Below are positions 1-12,639 of a DNA stretch of 64,000 nucleotides, in pieces (within the stretch, counting starts at the first letter, position 1; each line of letters starts with the position of its first letter). The position numbers and the translations under genes are program-made. The stretch covers positions 38,810,055-38,874,054 of the forward strand of contig NC_057762.1 in assembly GCF_010389155.1 (NCBI RefSeq). Direction: 5' to 3'. Source of the DNA: Erigeron canadensis (taxonomy: Eukaryota; Streptophyta; Magnoliopsida; Asterales; Asteraceae). Under the pieces are notes generated by a model. That model had not been told where the DNA came from. It ran no database searches and saw nothing but the letters and a program-made list of their open reading frames with translations.

Positions 1-620
1 ATACCATATCATTTAAGTGTTATCATATTAGTTAGGTGAGTCGTGGAGAACCCGTTATTAGGTAAAAATAATTCTGTTAAAACTGTTTATATATATATAT
101 ATATCTTTATCTTTTCTTTATATATAATAAAAAAGAATTGTTTTCTAAAACTATTTTTAGAAGAAAATATTATATGGCAAGTCTATATTTTTCTTCAAAA
201 AAGTTTGATTTTATTTATGATGTCATATGTCATATTTAATATTGTAATATTTTTAAAGATAAATAGCTAGCTTATTAAATGTTTATATTAAATTTTTATT
301 TTTTGATTGTAAATTTCTTTTTTATGTTTTGTTAATGCAATAAATACTCATACATATATATTATGTTAGTCAATTTAATATCTCCAAACCAAGTTATGAT
401 ATATATCAATTACAAAAACTACATATATATTCTTTTAACTTTTTTTTTATTTTAAAATTTTAGTTAAAAATGAGACAGAAATGTATGTATTCATTATTTA
501 TTAACTTTTTTTTTAATTTGGAGTACATATATACTATTACTATTTTTAATATAAGTGTGTTAATTTTTTAATGTTTTTCATATCTTATTCTAGTATCTAT
601 TAATAATGGAAGAGACTTAA
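1..620. other. AT-rich intergenic DNA
   Basis: Very AT-rich sequence with short TA runs and no reading frame that resembles a protein. The only long frame (43-270) has low-complexity, isoleucine- and phenylalanine-rich content, as expected by chance in AT-rich DNA. I see no gene here. Confidence 0.6.
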
Positions 621-984
621 GGGGGTGTTTGGTACAATGGAATGGAAATGGTGAAAATGGAATGAGAAACACTTCTCATGTTTGGTTGTAATGGAGAATG
701 GGAAAGAGAATCGAGAATAGGGAATCAATTCTATTCCCTCAATTCTCTATGAAATGTAGAGAATTGATGGGAGTGGAAATTTTTATTTTTTATTTTTGTT
801 TTAGTGATGTTATATGTATTAAATTTGATTATTATTTAAAATTTAGTATTTTTTTATATATTCATTATCTGCTTGTACCAAACGACGGAATCGATTCTCT
901 TACCAAATAATCATTCTCTTTCCACTATATTTATTCTCTATTACATTTTCATTCTCTTTGATTCACTCGTACCAAACACCCCTT
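621..984. mobile_element. MITE with GGGGTGTTTGGTAC terminal inverted repeats
   Basis: The left end reads GGGGGTGTTTGGTAC and the right end reads GTACCAAACACCCC, giving a near-perfect 14-bp terminal inverted repeat around about 360 bp. Interior sequences near the ends (GGAATGGAAATGG on the left, CATTTTCATTCTC on the right) are also roughly complementary. TAA and TTA border the ends, which suggests a PIF/Harbinger-type three-base target, but the direct target duplication is not exact and hAT cannot be excluded. There is no coding capacity, so it is non-autonomous. Confidence 0.7.
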
Positions 985-1150
985 ATTGGTACCCAAGTTA
1001 ATTAATTTAATGTCTAGTGTAAGATATGACTTGTGATGTTGACTCTGTTCTTACAGCCTATGTTTGCCTAAGTTGTTATAACTATGTTTCGTGTAGTTCG
1101 ATTGTAACTAGAAGATTTTTTTTTTTAAATTCACTTTTGAGTTATTATTA

Positions 1151-1282
1151 GGGAAATTGATATTGGTACCACATGAATCAATATATTTATCACGAATCCA
1201 TTTTATTGACTTGTACAGTCTGTTATAAAAGTTGTACATTGTGCTAAATAAATCAATTTACGTGATACAAATATCACTTCCC
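1151..1282. mobile_element. Mutator-type MITE with 9-bp target duplication
   Basis: The terminal repeats GGGAAATTGATATTGG (left) and the reverse complement of ATATCACTTCCC (right) bound a 132-bp element. The nine bases TTATTATTA precede the left end (1142-1150) and follow the right end (1283-1291). A 9-bp direct duplication with GGGAAnTGATATT ends is the signature of Mutator-like MITEs. The duplicated sequence is itself a simple TTA repeat, so a three-base TTA duplication is an alternative reading. Confidence 0.7.
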
Positions 1283-1291
1283 TTATTATTA

Positions 1292-2955
1292 ATGGAAAAA
1301 TGACGATCTCTAAAGTCATATATTTGAGATAATTGTATGTTAAGTGTATACACATGTTGATGATACAAGGTATATATATAAAGTAAATTAATCTTTAATT
1401 AAATTAATTTAAAAAAGATACTATGGAGTACAATTCAATCATTTGAAAATGACAAATAAAAAAAACTTGGTATCAAACAATAAATTTTTGAAGAATCAAG
1501 TCTAATTGTATATAAAATAATAATTAATAATAAATATAAGAGTAATATTTCTGTATAGATTAAAGTTAATATTTAGTAAACAGTTTTATTTAAGTAAAAA
1601 TAAAATAAATTCTTCTATTGAGTATGGTGTTTTTCTTGGTATTCACTGCAAAGGCTTAAGCAGCAGGCAGCCCATATGGCATATGATTTGTTACTTTGGT
1701 TGTAGATAAAAGTGTGTTGGGTGTTGGTGGTGGACTGGTGGGTGTGGGGGTGCCAGTAAAGCGTCTAAATCGCACTTTCCTAAATTACCCTTTTAACGGC
1801 TCTTTCTTCTTGCCCCTTTTATTTACAGCTTTACCCCGCGAAGCCCATTTCCCCGGGAATAATTATACTCCATAGTTTGTTTACCAATATTCTGTTCCAG
1901 CTAGCTGGAAGGCATATGTATCAAAACTTTTAGTTGTTTTGATTACTGGTTTATAAAGTAATCAGTAAAAATAAAATAAAATACTCGTAATCAGTAACTT
2001 TTAGTAATTTAGTAACTATGTTAGTAGTCACGTTATCAAAATGAGGTTAAGTCATTGATCTACATATGATACGAAGTCATATTCATACGAAACTAAACGT
2101 TTGATGCTTATGATATATCATATATGCTCAAGAGTTGAGTAACATCATTTACTTGTCCCTACTATCTATCTATCTATCTGTGAAAATGTATATAATGTAT
2201 ATAATAATTCATCCATACTTGATCTAAATCACCAAAATACCGCTAGAAATATTAATTTTTGTATTCTTTACTATCTAATTTAATATTAGCACTTTAACAA
2301 TATCTTATTTATTTTTATTATGGATATGATGTATAGTATATTAGTATGCTAAATCTTAATTAATACGAGGAATAATAAAACATGATGTGAAAGCTTAGAG
2401 TAATAAATAACAAAATAAACATGAATAGAGGAATAAGTGAGATAAATAACTTTCCAGAAAATAAAAAGTATAATTATATCGATTTCCTTAGCCATGTATA
2501 AAGTTATGAACAATAAACAATGATTAGTATCAAGATAATCAGATGAAGACTAATAAAGACGTTTTTAACTCAATTATTTATGTATATTTTTTTTATTGTT
2601 GTACTCTCAGTGTAATAAGATTAAGTTATCGTGGTCATTATGATTCATTAGTCCTAAACATTTGATGTAATATTTTTTAACTTCGGTATCTTGTCGAAGT
2701 TTTTGCTAATTTATAATATTGCTGTTAAAAAAAAATTGAGATAATTAACCTTAAAAGTCTCGTTTATGATTTTAGCCGATGAGAGTTAGGTTAGGACAAA
2801 AGGTTGGAAACACAGCGCAAAGCCACGTGATGTTAGGAATAGGAATCCCAGAGAAGAAGAAATGTAGCTTCCATTCATTCCTTCCGTGTATCTTAGTCCT
2901 CACACTTCCTGCCAACTGTTTTTTTTCTGTTTATTTTGTCTTTCTTCATTCACAT
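1292..2955. other. Intergenic DNA without recognised gene
   Basis: Mostly AT-rich. A GC-richer patch at about 1655-1860 (G-rich, then pyrimidine runs and CCCCGCGAAGCCC) resembles a fragment of a promoter or repeat, but no coding region follows. I can assign no gene. Confidence 0.5.
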
Positions 2956-2963
2956 GCATATGC

Positions 2964-3185
2964 AGCGGCGAAGCTAGGTTATTTTTAATGGGGTCAGGAT
3001 CTAAATTTTTTTTTCCTTATAAAAAACGTGAGCTGCTGGTGGGGCTGTGCGCTATTGTTCGGGTAAATGGGGTCGAAACCGAGTATATCGAAATTTTTCT
3101 ACACGAAAACAATATACCCTCTAAATCGCAAAAAAAATTTCGGGGGGTCGGGCGCCCCTCCCCGCCCCTTAATAGCTACGCCACT
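2964..3185. mobile_element. hAT-type MITE, 8-bp target duplication GCATATGC
   Basis: The left end AGCGGCGAAGCTA and right end TAGCTACGCCACT form an imperfect inverted repeat of the CAGTGGCGnAGCTA type that is common to plant hAT elements. GCATATGC lies directly outside both ends (2956-2963 and 3186-3193) as an 8-bp direct duplication. The 222-bp interior contains a G/C-rich stretch and no gene. Confidence 0.85.
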
Positions 3186-3238
3186 GCATATGCATTGTAT
3201 ACATATTTTCCGTGGTTAAAAATAACTTATCTATATTA

Positions 3239-4044
3239 TCTATACTATATTATAAAACAGATCTCCCTTGTTTACATTTTAAGTTTTAACATTTATTTTC
3301 TCAAAATGCCCATATTTCAGTTCTATATTTACCTAACATCATTTCTCTCTCCTCAAATCTCAACCAATCATTTGTTTTCTCCCTTCTCCATAAATCATTT
3401 ATTCATTCAATTCATTCAAAATCTTTTATATCAAAAACTGTACATCGATAAATTATAAAAATTATATGGGTGTTCTTAAAATTTCATGCTCTTTCATTAG
3501 AGATGTCATTCGATATACTTTCGACGAATTTTTAAATCCGAGGGCGGAGCCCGTACGACTAAGGCATTTGGCTATCACACTCTATGACCTATCACCCCAT
3601 CATCTCACCGCCGCAACGCGCGGGTACTTGCTCTCGTATATTATAAACCAAATCTCTCATGTCTACATTTTAAGTTTCAATGTTTACTTTCCCAACATGC
3701 CCATATATCAATTATATATTTACCTAACACTCTTTCTCTCTTTTCAAATCTCAACTAATCATTTTTTTCTCTCTCATCTATAAATAATTAATTCCTCCAA
3801 TTCATTCAAAATCTTTTATTTCAAAAATCGTACATCGATAAATTATAAAAATTATATGAGTGTTCTTAAAATTTCATGTTCTTTCATTAGAGATGTCATT
3901 CGATATACTTTCGACAAATTTTTAAATCAAAAGGCGGAACCCGTACGATTAAGGTATTTGGCTATCACTCTCTATGACCTATCACACTTTATGACCTATC
4001 ACCTCCACCATTTCACCGCCGTAACACGCAGGTACATACTCTCG
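3239..4044 (+). mobile_element. Two head-to-tail non-autonomous Helitron copies
   Basis: The first copy starts A|TCTATACTATATTATAAA and ends at 3636 in a GC-rich tail CCGCAACGCGCGGGTACTTG followed by CTCTCG|T. The second copy begins directly at 3637 with TATATTATAAACC and ends at 4044 with the same kind of tail, CTCTCG|T. The units are about 391 bp apart and clearly homologous throughout, including the shared stretch from 3475 to 3575 and its match from 3865 to 3965. The TC start, the GC-rich tail near the 3' end, the CTCG terminus and insertion between A and T are Helitron features. No Rep/helicase is encoded. Small reading frames within it are fortuitous. Confidence 0.75.
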
Positions 4045-4289
4045 TTGTTTGATAAATCGAAATTTGAAAACATGTCCTAGAATAATTATGGTATAGAGAG
4101 TGATTTGTGCGGTGGACATAAAATTGAGGAGTTGTATCCATAATTTACTTTTATATGCTATGAAGTTATATTAAGTGGAAAATATTATAGATTTATACGG
4201 GAGGCCTAGAGGAGGGGCAAACCGAATTTCCGGTCTGTGCATTATTGTGAAGCGAGCATAAATTTTCGAAAATTCAATATATATATATA

Positions 4290-4657
4290 TTATGAGTTTC
4301 TTTAATTTAAGAACCATTTTATAAGAACTATGAGAACTCTTAAATTATATGTTTGGTCACATGTTTTTTTCATTGATTAACATGTGAAATGATATAAAAA
4401 TATATGTTGTAGAAGAAATTGTTTTAAGAAACCTTCAAAATAGCCTTTTATGAACTTGTGAACGAATTTGTTTACGTTTTTTGTTCACATGTGACAAACG
4501 ACTATATATAAGGTTCTGAAAAAAAATTCTTTTGCAACATGTATTTTTATAACGTTTCACATGTGAATGAACGAAATAAACATGTGATCCAATATGAAAT
4601 TTAAGAGTTCTCACGGTTCTTACAAAAAAATAGGTTCTCAAAATAAGAGTCCCCTAT
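4290..4657. mobile_element. Foldback MITE with GAGAAC-type ends
   Basis: The two halves are inverted copies: the left arm (about 4309-4445, AAGAACTATGAGAACTCTTA onward) pairs with the right arm (about 4505-4640, read in reverse from TAAGAGTTCTCACGGTTCTT). The arms are over 120 bp, with CACATG motifs matched in both. It lies in a TA-rich target, like the Mutator-like element at 29576 and the foldback at 56465, and all share a GAGAAC motif near the tips. It encodes nothing. Confidence 0.75.
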
Positions 4658-4663
4658 ACAGTA

Positions 4664-5005
4664 TATATTATACGTATAATGTTAAATATGCTAAAAAGAT
4701 GTGTTATAATATAAATATATATTTGATTCAAAGAGAACTCTAGAGTCAACTATTTTATTATACATTGTTGATCAAGCTCGTTTTATTCACTTGAGACAAG
4801 ATTCGAGCAATTCAAAAAGTACGAGAAATCGTTTTATATTATACGTATAATGTTAAATATGCTAAAAAGATGTGTTATAATATAAATATATATTTGATTC
4901 AAAGAGAACTCTAGAGTCAACTATTTTAATATACATTGTTGATCAAGCTCGTTTTATTTACTTGTGACAAGATTCGAGCAATTCAAAGAGTACGAGAAAT
5001 TGTTT
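4664..5005. repeat. 171-bp direct tandem duplication
   Basis: Two adjacent units beginning TATATTATACGTATAATG at 4664 and 4835 are almost identical over 171 bp, differing at only a few positions. This is a recent tandem duplication, probably by unequal exchange or replication slippage, lying between a foldback MITE and a decayed hAT transposase. Confidence 0.9.
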
Positions 5006-5059
5006 GGCTTTTTGTTTCCACGTAACTTGAGGGGAATTTAAGGATAAAGAGCTTAAGTT

Positions 5060-5475
5060 GTCATATATGTCTCCTTCTTGAAAATACACTCAGGTTTGAA
5101 AAAAGATATCGGATATTGATGTTGATGAAATTTATACGGAGTTAAAGTTATTTGACATGTCATAAATTGATGAACTTAACAACCCTATAGATGTTTTGAA
5201 GCGTTTGAAAGAGCTTGATCATTTCTCAAATGCAACCATTGCATACTAAATATTGTTGACTATTTCAGTCACACTTGCATCGACAAAAGGGAGTTTATCT
5301 AAGTTGAAGTTATTTAAATCTTATTTACGATCAACAATGTCTCAAAAAAGACTTAGTAGATTAGTCATGATCTATTGAGAGCGAAAACTTAGAGATTATA
5401 AACTGGGAAAAGTTAATCAACCAATTTGCTATGAAAAATACTAAGAGAACTTCACGAATCATTGGGTATATAAGT
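5060..5475 (+). pseudogene. hAT transposase C-terminal remnant (dimerisation region)
   Basis: Conceptual translation in shifting frames gives DIDVDEIYTELKLFDMS, then KGSLSKLKLFKSYLRSTMSQ, KRLSRLVMI and, after a frame change, WEKLINQFAMKN. This matches the C-terminal dimerisation region of plant hAT transposases of the zinc-finger MYM/TTF type, where a serine-rich SFSKLKLIKxYLRSTMSQ block is characteristic. In-frame stops and at least one frameshift interrupt it, and nothing recognisable of the catalytic N-terminal part lies upstream. It is a dead fragment. Confidence 0.75.
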
Positions 5476-5941
5476 AATTATTATGGTATTTATTTTCAAA
5501 GTTATGATCTTATTATGTATAGATAATTTCTTGTTATAATGTTAGTTATCATTATTAAAAAAAATTGTTTATATATTTAAATTTGGTAGGAGTTAGTGAC
5601 ATTTTTTTTTTAATTAGTATATATCATTTTCCTATCCGGAATAATGATTAATGATTGACATATCAATGTGTCTAATACACTTATGGCCGCAAAATACAAA
5701 TGTACGTTAGGTGATCTTAGCATTGGACGACCAATAAAGAACCTATGTGTAACAAATATAGAGCTTTAGTCAGTTATCTTTAGTATTTATAATTGCTGGC
5801 AGGTAAACACAACAGCGTGCTTCGGTAGTAGAACATGTTTTCCTAATTCCTATTTAATTGTCAATCCATTTAAGACAAAAACGATAAATGTCACTAATTT
5901 AATAAGCATATATTAATTATAAATCTAGTTTTTGGTACATG
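5476..5941. other. Intergenic DNA without recognised gene
   Basis: AT-rich sequence between the hAT remnant and the LINE. No reading frame or repeat that I recognise. Confidence 0.5.
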
Positions 5942-8250
5942 TTATGATGAGCCCTGGGTGCGGCTCATCATTCATCACATTAATCCCCAAAAAATCATCA
6001 GTGAAATCACTTGTGGACTTCCGTCCAATTACATTGATCGGTTGCATCAGGAAGATCATCTCCAAAGTCTTGACCAACAGACTCAAGAAAAAAATTGGCA
6101 AGGTCATCTCACCTTCCCAGTCAATCTTCCTAAGCGACATAAACATCTTAGACGGGCCTTTGATGTTAAATGAGATAATTTCCTGGATCAAGAAAAACAA
6201 ACATGAGGCTTTTTGCCTTAAAATTGACATAGAAAAAGCCTTTGACTCTTTGAATTGGAATTTCCTAATCTCAATGATGGAACATATGGGATTCCCGCCG
6301 AGATGGATTATGTGGATACGTGGTATTCTTTATTCTACCAGGTCTTCGATTTTAATCAACAGGTGCCCCACACACGAATTTAATTGTGAAAGGGGGGTGC
6401 CACAAGGAGATCCGTTATCACCGTTTCTATTCATAATTGCCATGGAGGCCTTCTCATGCATCATGCATCGTGCTTCCACAATTGGATTGACCTCCAGCAT
6501 CAAGTTGCCAAATAACGGACCTAGCATCCACCACTTACTTTATGCAGATGATGCTATAATCATTGGCAAATGGTCACCGGCTCATCTCAAGAACATTTCC
6601 CGGATACTCAATTGTTTCTACTTCGTTTCCGGGCTAAAAATTAATCATCACAAATCCAGCTTTTACGGGCTTAATCTCACTCCTAAAGCCTGTGACCAGT
6701 CTTGCGATATACTTGCATGCAATCAAGGTATTTTTCCTATCACCTACCTCGGAATCACAGTGGGATCAAACATGAATCTTATCAAAAATTGGTCCCCGGT
6801 GATAAAAACCTTTCAAAGTCGTCTCGCCACTTGGAAAGCCTCTTCCTTATCGATTGCCGGTCGCATAACCCTTATAAGAGCGGTGCTTGACAGCCTCCCC
6901 TCCTACTTTTTCTCCATGTATAAGGCTCCGGTAAGTGTCTTGTCCAAACTTGAATCAATTCGCAGAGCTTTCTTTTGGGGGGGGGGTTCCTCTTCCTCGA
7001 GGAAAATAGCTTGGGTCCCATGGGACAGGGTTATGGATCCTGTGAGTGCGGGTGGGTTGGGTTTGGGCAGTTTGGAAATAAAAAACCTCTCACTACTAAC
7101 ATAGTGGTGGTGGAGATTTCGAAAGGAACCGCATAGCCTTTGGCGTCAAGTGATCACAGCCATTCACTTTACACCGAGAGCATGTTCCCCTCTTCCCTGT
7201 AGGACCAATTTAGTGGGAGCCTGGAAATACATTGCGGGTTTGGGTTCCCACTTAACCCAGTTTAATTGTGTTTTGGATCAAGTGTTTACAGGTAAGTTAG
7301 GCAATGGAAGATCTCTCAGATTTTGGATTGATATTTGGATAGGCGACACTTCACTTGCATCATCCTACCCAGATCTTTTCAAGCTCGAAAGGTATAAAGG
7401 ATGCCTGGTCAATGAGCGTTGCACAGGAAACGGACGTTTTACAAGTTGGGAATGGAATTGGGTACGATCTCCATCCACATCATCGGAGCTTCATCAGTTG
7501 CAACTCTTGCTGTCCCAAGTTATCAGCATGAGACTCTCAGATAATGAAGACTCCTGGTTAGGTAAGATCGACTCTTCTCAAAGTTACACAGTTAAGGCAA
7601 TGAGGACCAAGCTTCAAAATTCTACATACAGGCCAAAGCAATGGGCCTTCCCCTGGAATAGACTAGCTCCGCTTAAGGTTAACATCCTTGCTGGAGATTA
7701 GAAATGAACCGGGCCGCCACTTCGGATCAGCTCATTACCAGAAACATCTCCATAGCATCCCCTACTTGCTCGCTATGTAATCTAAGAGATGAAACAACAA
7801 ACCATCTCTTTCTGGAATGTCCCTTTATCGACTCTTTATGGACCATACTCATGGTGTGGTGTCGACTCCCTGTTCAAAAACCCCAGTCGATAAGAGAACT
7901 CCTGGAATTTCATCATAGTTGTAGCACAAATCACCACAAAAAGAATATGGTGCAGCTCGCGATACTCACATACTGCTGGGTAATCTGGAAGACCTGAAAT
8001 GAGTGCATTTTTCTAAATAAAGCTCCCGCACTCCGGTTTGCTGTCAAAGAACTCAAAGGCCTCAGCTTCCAATGGCTAACCAATCGATCCACCAACAACA
8101 TGATGGCGATAACATGGCCTCAATGGAATAATTTTCTGTTTTAATACCCAGTTGTTTTACTTTGTTGCTTCATTTGAACGTTAATATGTACTCTCTAGTA
8201 TCTTGCTAGATTACATATCAATAAATTTAATTTTTAATGTTCAAAAAAAA
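5942..8250 (+). mobile_element. 5'-truncated L1-type LINE with short A tail
   Basis: Non-LTR retrotransposon of the plant L1 clade. It starts abruptly inside the reverse transcriptase and lacks ORF1 and the endonuclease, the usual result of incomplete target-primed reverse transcription. It ends with ATCAATAAATTTAATTTTTA followed by an A run (8243-8250). TTATGAT occurs at both borders (5942-5948 and 8258-8264) and may be the core of a degraded target duplication. Several stops and a frameshift show that it is inactive. Confidence 0.85.
5950..8140 (+). pseudogene. LINE reverse transcriptase and zf-RVT, broken
   Basis: The first frame (to 7104) carries reverse transcriptase blocks: SSFITLIPKK, DFRPITLIGCIRKIISKVL, the palm motif KIDIEKAFDSLNW, GVPQGDPLSPFLF and the catalytic LLYADDAII. 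A TAG at 7102-7104 interrupts the RT C-terminal connection region. The frame then continues (7105-7701) and shifts near 7692. The last part (7704-7997) holds the zf-RVT zinc-binding motif CSLCNLRDETTNHLFLEC, typical of plant L1 ORF2 C-termini, and ends in a TGA at 7995 within the conserved tail. The active-site aspartates are present, but the gene is a pseudogene. Confidence 0.9.
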
Positions 8251-8934
8251 TGAAAATTTATGATAAATTAAGTTTTAGCGAATAAAAAACATTAACTTTG
8301 TCTAACACTTTTTTCTTCGAATGTTAATCATGTGTTGACACTTGACACTAGATTACTAAGTATCTTATATTATGGTTATCTGTTAGTCATTAGTCATATG
8401 TATCTTTAGTTCTTTACTCTCATTATATATATAGTCAACAGCGAAAAAACTGTTTAGTGTATCTATTTCCTATATTTCAAACTAACAAATCATAATTACC
8501 AAGTCAAACATCTTTTGTTCCTAAAATGAGTTTACAAGAGCATGCTTAGTGAGTTATACATTTATTCGTATGGAACGATTGTGGACTTGTGTGGTGACAC
8601 ATGCATGGTCGTTTAGAGCATGTTTGGAATTGTGTTTGAGATGATTGATCGATCTTGTGTTGTATGTGATGTGTATAATTAGAAAAGGTGTTTAATAAAA
8701 AGAGTGATGACTTGTGTTATTTCAAAAAAATATAATTGGGACATGAAAAAATGCTCCCTTTAACAATTTTAAGGATTATTTTGGTAAATACATGCACGGT
8801 CATTATTGATATCCGTTTAAAAGGTGTAATTTATAATTGCGTTCTAAATTGATCATCTGTGTTTCCATTATATAAGTGATGAAACGTACAGGTCATTTAA
8901 TAAATAATTGATATCTACAATTTTTATAATGATA
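8251..8934. other. Intergenic DNA without recognised gene
   Basis: AT-rich sequence between the LINE tail and the copia element. No gene or convincing terminal repeats seen. Confidence 0.5.
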
Positions 8935-8939
8935 TAAAA

Positions 8940-9092
8940 TATTATAATATTAAATATAGATAGATATTCACTTCCATATTTATGTATTCTCTAGCCTATA
9001 AATACAAGACTTTGATTGTAATACCTCACATAATAAGAATAGCTCTTTTCCTCTCTCAATTCTTCTCTCATTCTTCTTTCCATCTTATAACA
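8940..9092 (+). repeat. Copia 5' LTR (153 bp)
   Basis: Starts TATTATAATATT and ends CATCTTATAACA, a slightly degraded TGTTATAA/TTATAACA inverted pair. It contains TATAAATA (promoter) and a C/T-rich stretch (TCTTTTCCTCTCTCAATTC). It matches 15207-15359 over its whole length with about seven or eight differences. Confidence 0.9.
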
Positions 9093-12000
9093 CGTTATCA
9101 GTACGAAGTCTCCAAAACCCTAATAATAAAAATTCGGCTGAAAATTCATATTGAGGTATACGATTTCTTTGAACTCCAAGAACATTACTTTGGATTTACT
9201 AAATAGATTCTCTTATTGATTGGCATTTGTTATTATTAAACAAGTTTTGAGGTATGGTTAATTTTTATTTTTATTTTTATTTTTTTGAAACATCAAGTCA
9301 AGTGCAACTCATCTCATGGTTTCAATCAATTTTTTCTTATAATTTCATTAACAAAACTTTAATTTTGCTACCCATATTATATTATAGTCATAATCATTAT
9401 TCGTCAACAAGTATTTTAATCACGTTTTGGATTTATGATACTATGTCAGATCTTTGTTAATATTTGTTATAGTTATCGAATAAAACAAGTTTTTTTCTTT
9501 TGAATTATGATGGTCCGAATTCGCTACTAATAGTATTTGAACTTGGTTACGGCCTTGTTTATCTCGACAAGTAGTTGGATTTGGGTGACTATCATAACTA
9601 ATAAGAAAAATATATGTTTTGTTCATGCTTCTATTATTTGTGTTATACATATGTATGTTTGAATGATTTATCTGAATTGACCATTAACGGTAGCTAAACT
9701 TGATTACGATCATATTTAGCTCGACAAATAGTTCGATTTGGATAAGTACATTTAAAGTACAATTTAATTGAGGACATGGATATATGAAAAAAAACTAATA
9801 CATATGCTTTTATGCTTCTATTATTTGTGTTATACAAATAGATCTTTGATATTGCACTATGTGATTTCGAATTCTTGATATATAATTATATATCCATACG
9901 TGCTATTAAACATGATGTAAAATCATAATAAAAAAAAGGATGTAAAATCATATGTTTGTTACTCTTTTGCTAATCATTGAAAAAGTGGTACAGCTAAAAT
10001 ATAGATCTGGTTTAACACACGGTATTGATTGTTAATTACTAGTTGGTGGATATTTGAAGAAAGATGGCATAAATTTAATACTACGTAAAATTTTAGAGTG
10101 GTCATTATTAAGTAGTCTTGCACTTTAAAAGAAGAGGATATTTGCTAGATTTGTCATCAAGGGTTAAATGGTAAAGTAATATGATAGAAAGGCTTTAAAG
10201 TGTTCTTACTCACATTATCACGTCAGATTTATTGCTTTATCATGTTATTGCTTTTATTTACTGTATTTGCAAAAAGTATTTGGATTATTACCGAAGAAGA
10301 AGAATATAATGTGTTGCATGAACATAAATGATTATTTGTATACAACTAGACAAACAAAGTAAAAACAAAACAAATTCGTTGAACTCGTTTATCTCGATGA
10401 TCGTTTTAGTCCTTTAGTTAAGTCGCTTGCCCAATGGGCCGATTTGCTTAAAATTCATCTTGGCATCGGATATGTTGCTTGATTTATTTATTTATTTTTT
10501 ATATTTTTTTCAAAATTATAAACAGAAAATACACACTATTTCACATATATAATTGGAAGGTGCTAAAATTTAACTACGGTTATTTATATATGGACATTTT
10601 TTAGATAATTCACGAGATTGGATTATATATGATTTATGATGATATTATAAAGCGCATCATATTTGTGTGATTATTTTAATTTGGTGCCTCTATTTTCATA
10701 TGTGATATTTGATGATAGTGAAATCATATGTGGTTTTAATATTTTAATTTTGTGAATGGGAATGTGGTTATTTTTTGTTATTCACTAAGATGAATCATAA
10801 CTAAGGTTATGCATGAGAAATTTGAAGGTTTCCTCACTAATTGATATTTTCGTTATTAACTAAGGTGAATCATAACTATGGTTATGCATAAGAAACTTAA
10901 AAGTTTCATCTTTTTGGATTGAATAAAAAATAACATGATCAAAGTTATGTTAAAAGATCATGTAGCTCTTTGCTACTCTTTGAATTTATTCAAAGCATAA
11001 ATAATTGTAGCTCATAAAAGTAAATAACAACGGTTATTTACAATGACAATTGAATTTAATATGAGGCTAATAAACTAAGGTTTATTATGCAAGAGCTACA
11101 AGTAACTACATATTCTCGTATTTTGTAGTTACAATAAAAAAAATATTGCAAAGGTGGAAATAGTTATTATTGATATATCGAATTCATCAATCTCCAAATA
11201 ATCTTGGAGACAATTAAAGTTGGATAAGACCACTTTGCAAAAGCATGAAAAATCAATGATTTTTCTCCAACATCACCTCCATGAGGATTTTAAAAGCAAA
11301 TACATAACGATGAAAGACTCGTTGGAATCGTGTCAATGCTTGAATATTTAACGGTGAAATACCCATTGCAATTATGAGAAATCTCAATGGTTAGTTGACA
11401 ATTATTACAAATCAAAAGCTCTTAATGATTCTTTATAGAGAATCATAACTACATGTTATGTCAAATGGACTAAACTTATTTTTGATTTTGTTGGATCAAA
11501 AATTATATGATTTGCTAATAACATCAGTTTATTACGCAACATGGTTATCGAATACCATGCAATTATGTCAAATATTTGAAAGAAATATCATAACTAGAGT
11601 ATGTTTATTTGACATGAAGTTGTTTTTAAAATTCTCTGTAGAGAATGATATGGATATGCCATTGATTACTACTACTTGTAGTTTATAAATAATAAAGAAC
11701 AAAAGGTTCTTGTGTGATTCTTTGAACACATTCAAAGCATAAATAGCTATAAGTTATCGATTTTTTTGACATTGCTTGTCATTTCAATAAACTACGTCAT
11801 GTAGTTCAAAAGTTCTTAATGATTATTCGTTGGGAATCATTACTATAAATTATTGTGCAACAATATACAACTTTTGATTTTGTTAGATCAAAGTTTGGTT
11901 GGATTATCAATATCCATGTGATTATGTCAAAAATTTGACATAAAATACTATAATGAATTGGCATATGAAAACTTCAAGTTATTGAAACACCTCCATTTTC

Positions 12001-12639
12001 TTGAAGAAAGAATCACCAAATATGTGTGATATAATCACGAAGATCCATTATAAGAGCACATCAAAATTTGTGACAATGGTCATAAGAATCCTATGATAAT
12101 CATAAACATGTGATTCTTCCAAAGACTCGCTACAAATAGTTGCACATGAAGTTGAAATTTGTCAAATATACGCGAGTACAACTTCACATGGATGCTCATG
12201 AAGTAGCAATATGATAAAATATTTATAAAGCCGTTTAACGGTATGGTATCCATTCACTAAAGTGAATGCAATTACATGTGATCGGAATGATCAATATGTG
12301 TCATGGTCATAGAAATTTAAAAATCAAAGTGTTTCTTAAGAACACAAGATGACACTAGCAATGATCGACTTCTATATGATCAAATGATCATGAGAGTTCA
12401 CTTATCATAGTGTTTCTGTTATGAACACGAGTTGTCACAATGAGTGACCAAATTATCAGTGACTAAAGAAAAACGACTATATACATTATGTCGTTAATTC
12501 ACTTCAAAGACATTTATATATGTATTCAAGATTGTCATTGTATTGACATATTGTTGGTTCCTAAAGAGCTACTTCGATAGCTAATATAATTTGATCAAAA
12601 GGGACAACATTTAAAAGTAAATGATACACTTTGGTATCA

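Noticed and set aside
2886..3458. 190-residue frame
   Set aside because: It runs through a hAT MITE and into Helitron sequence and has low-complexity content. Coding is not credible.
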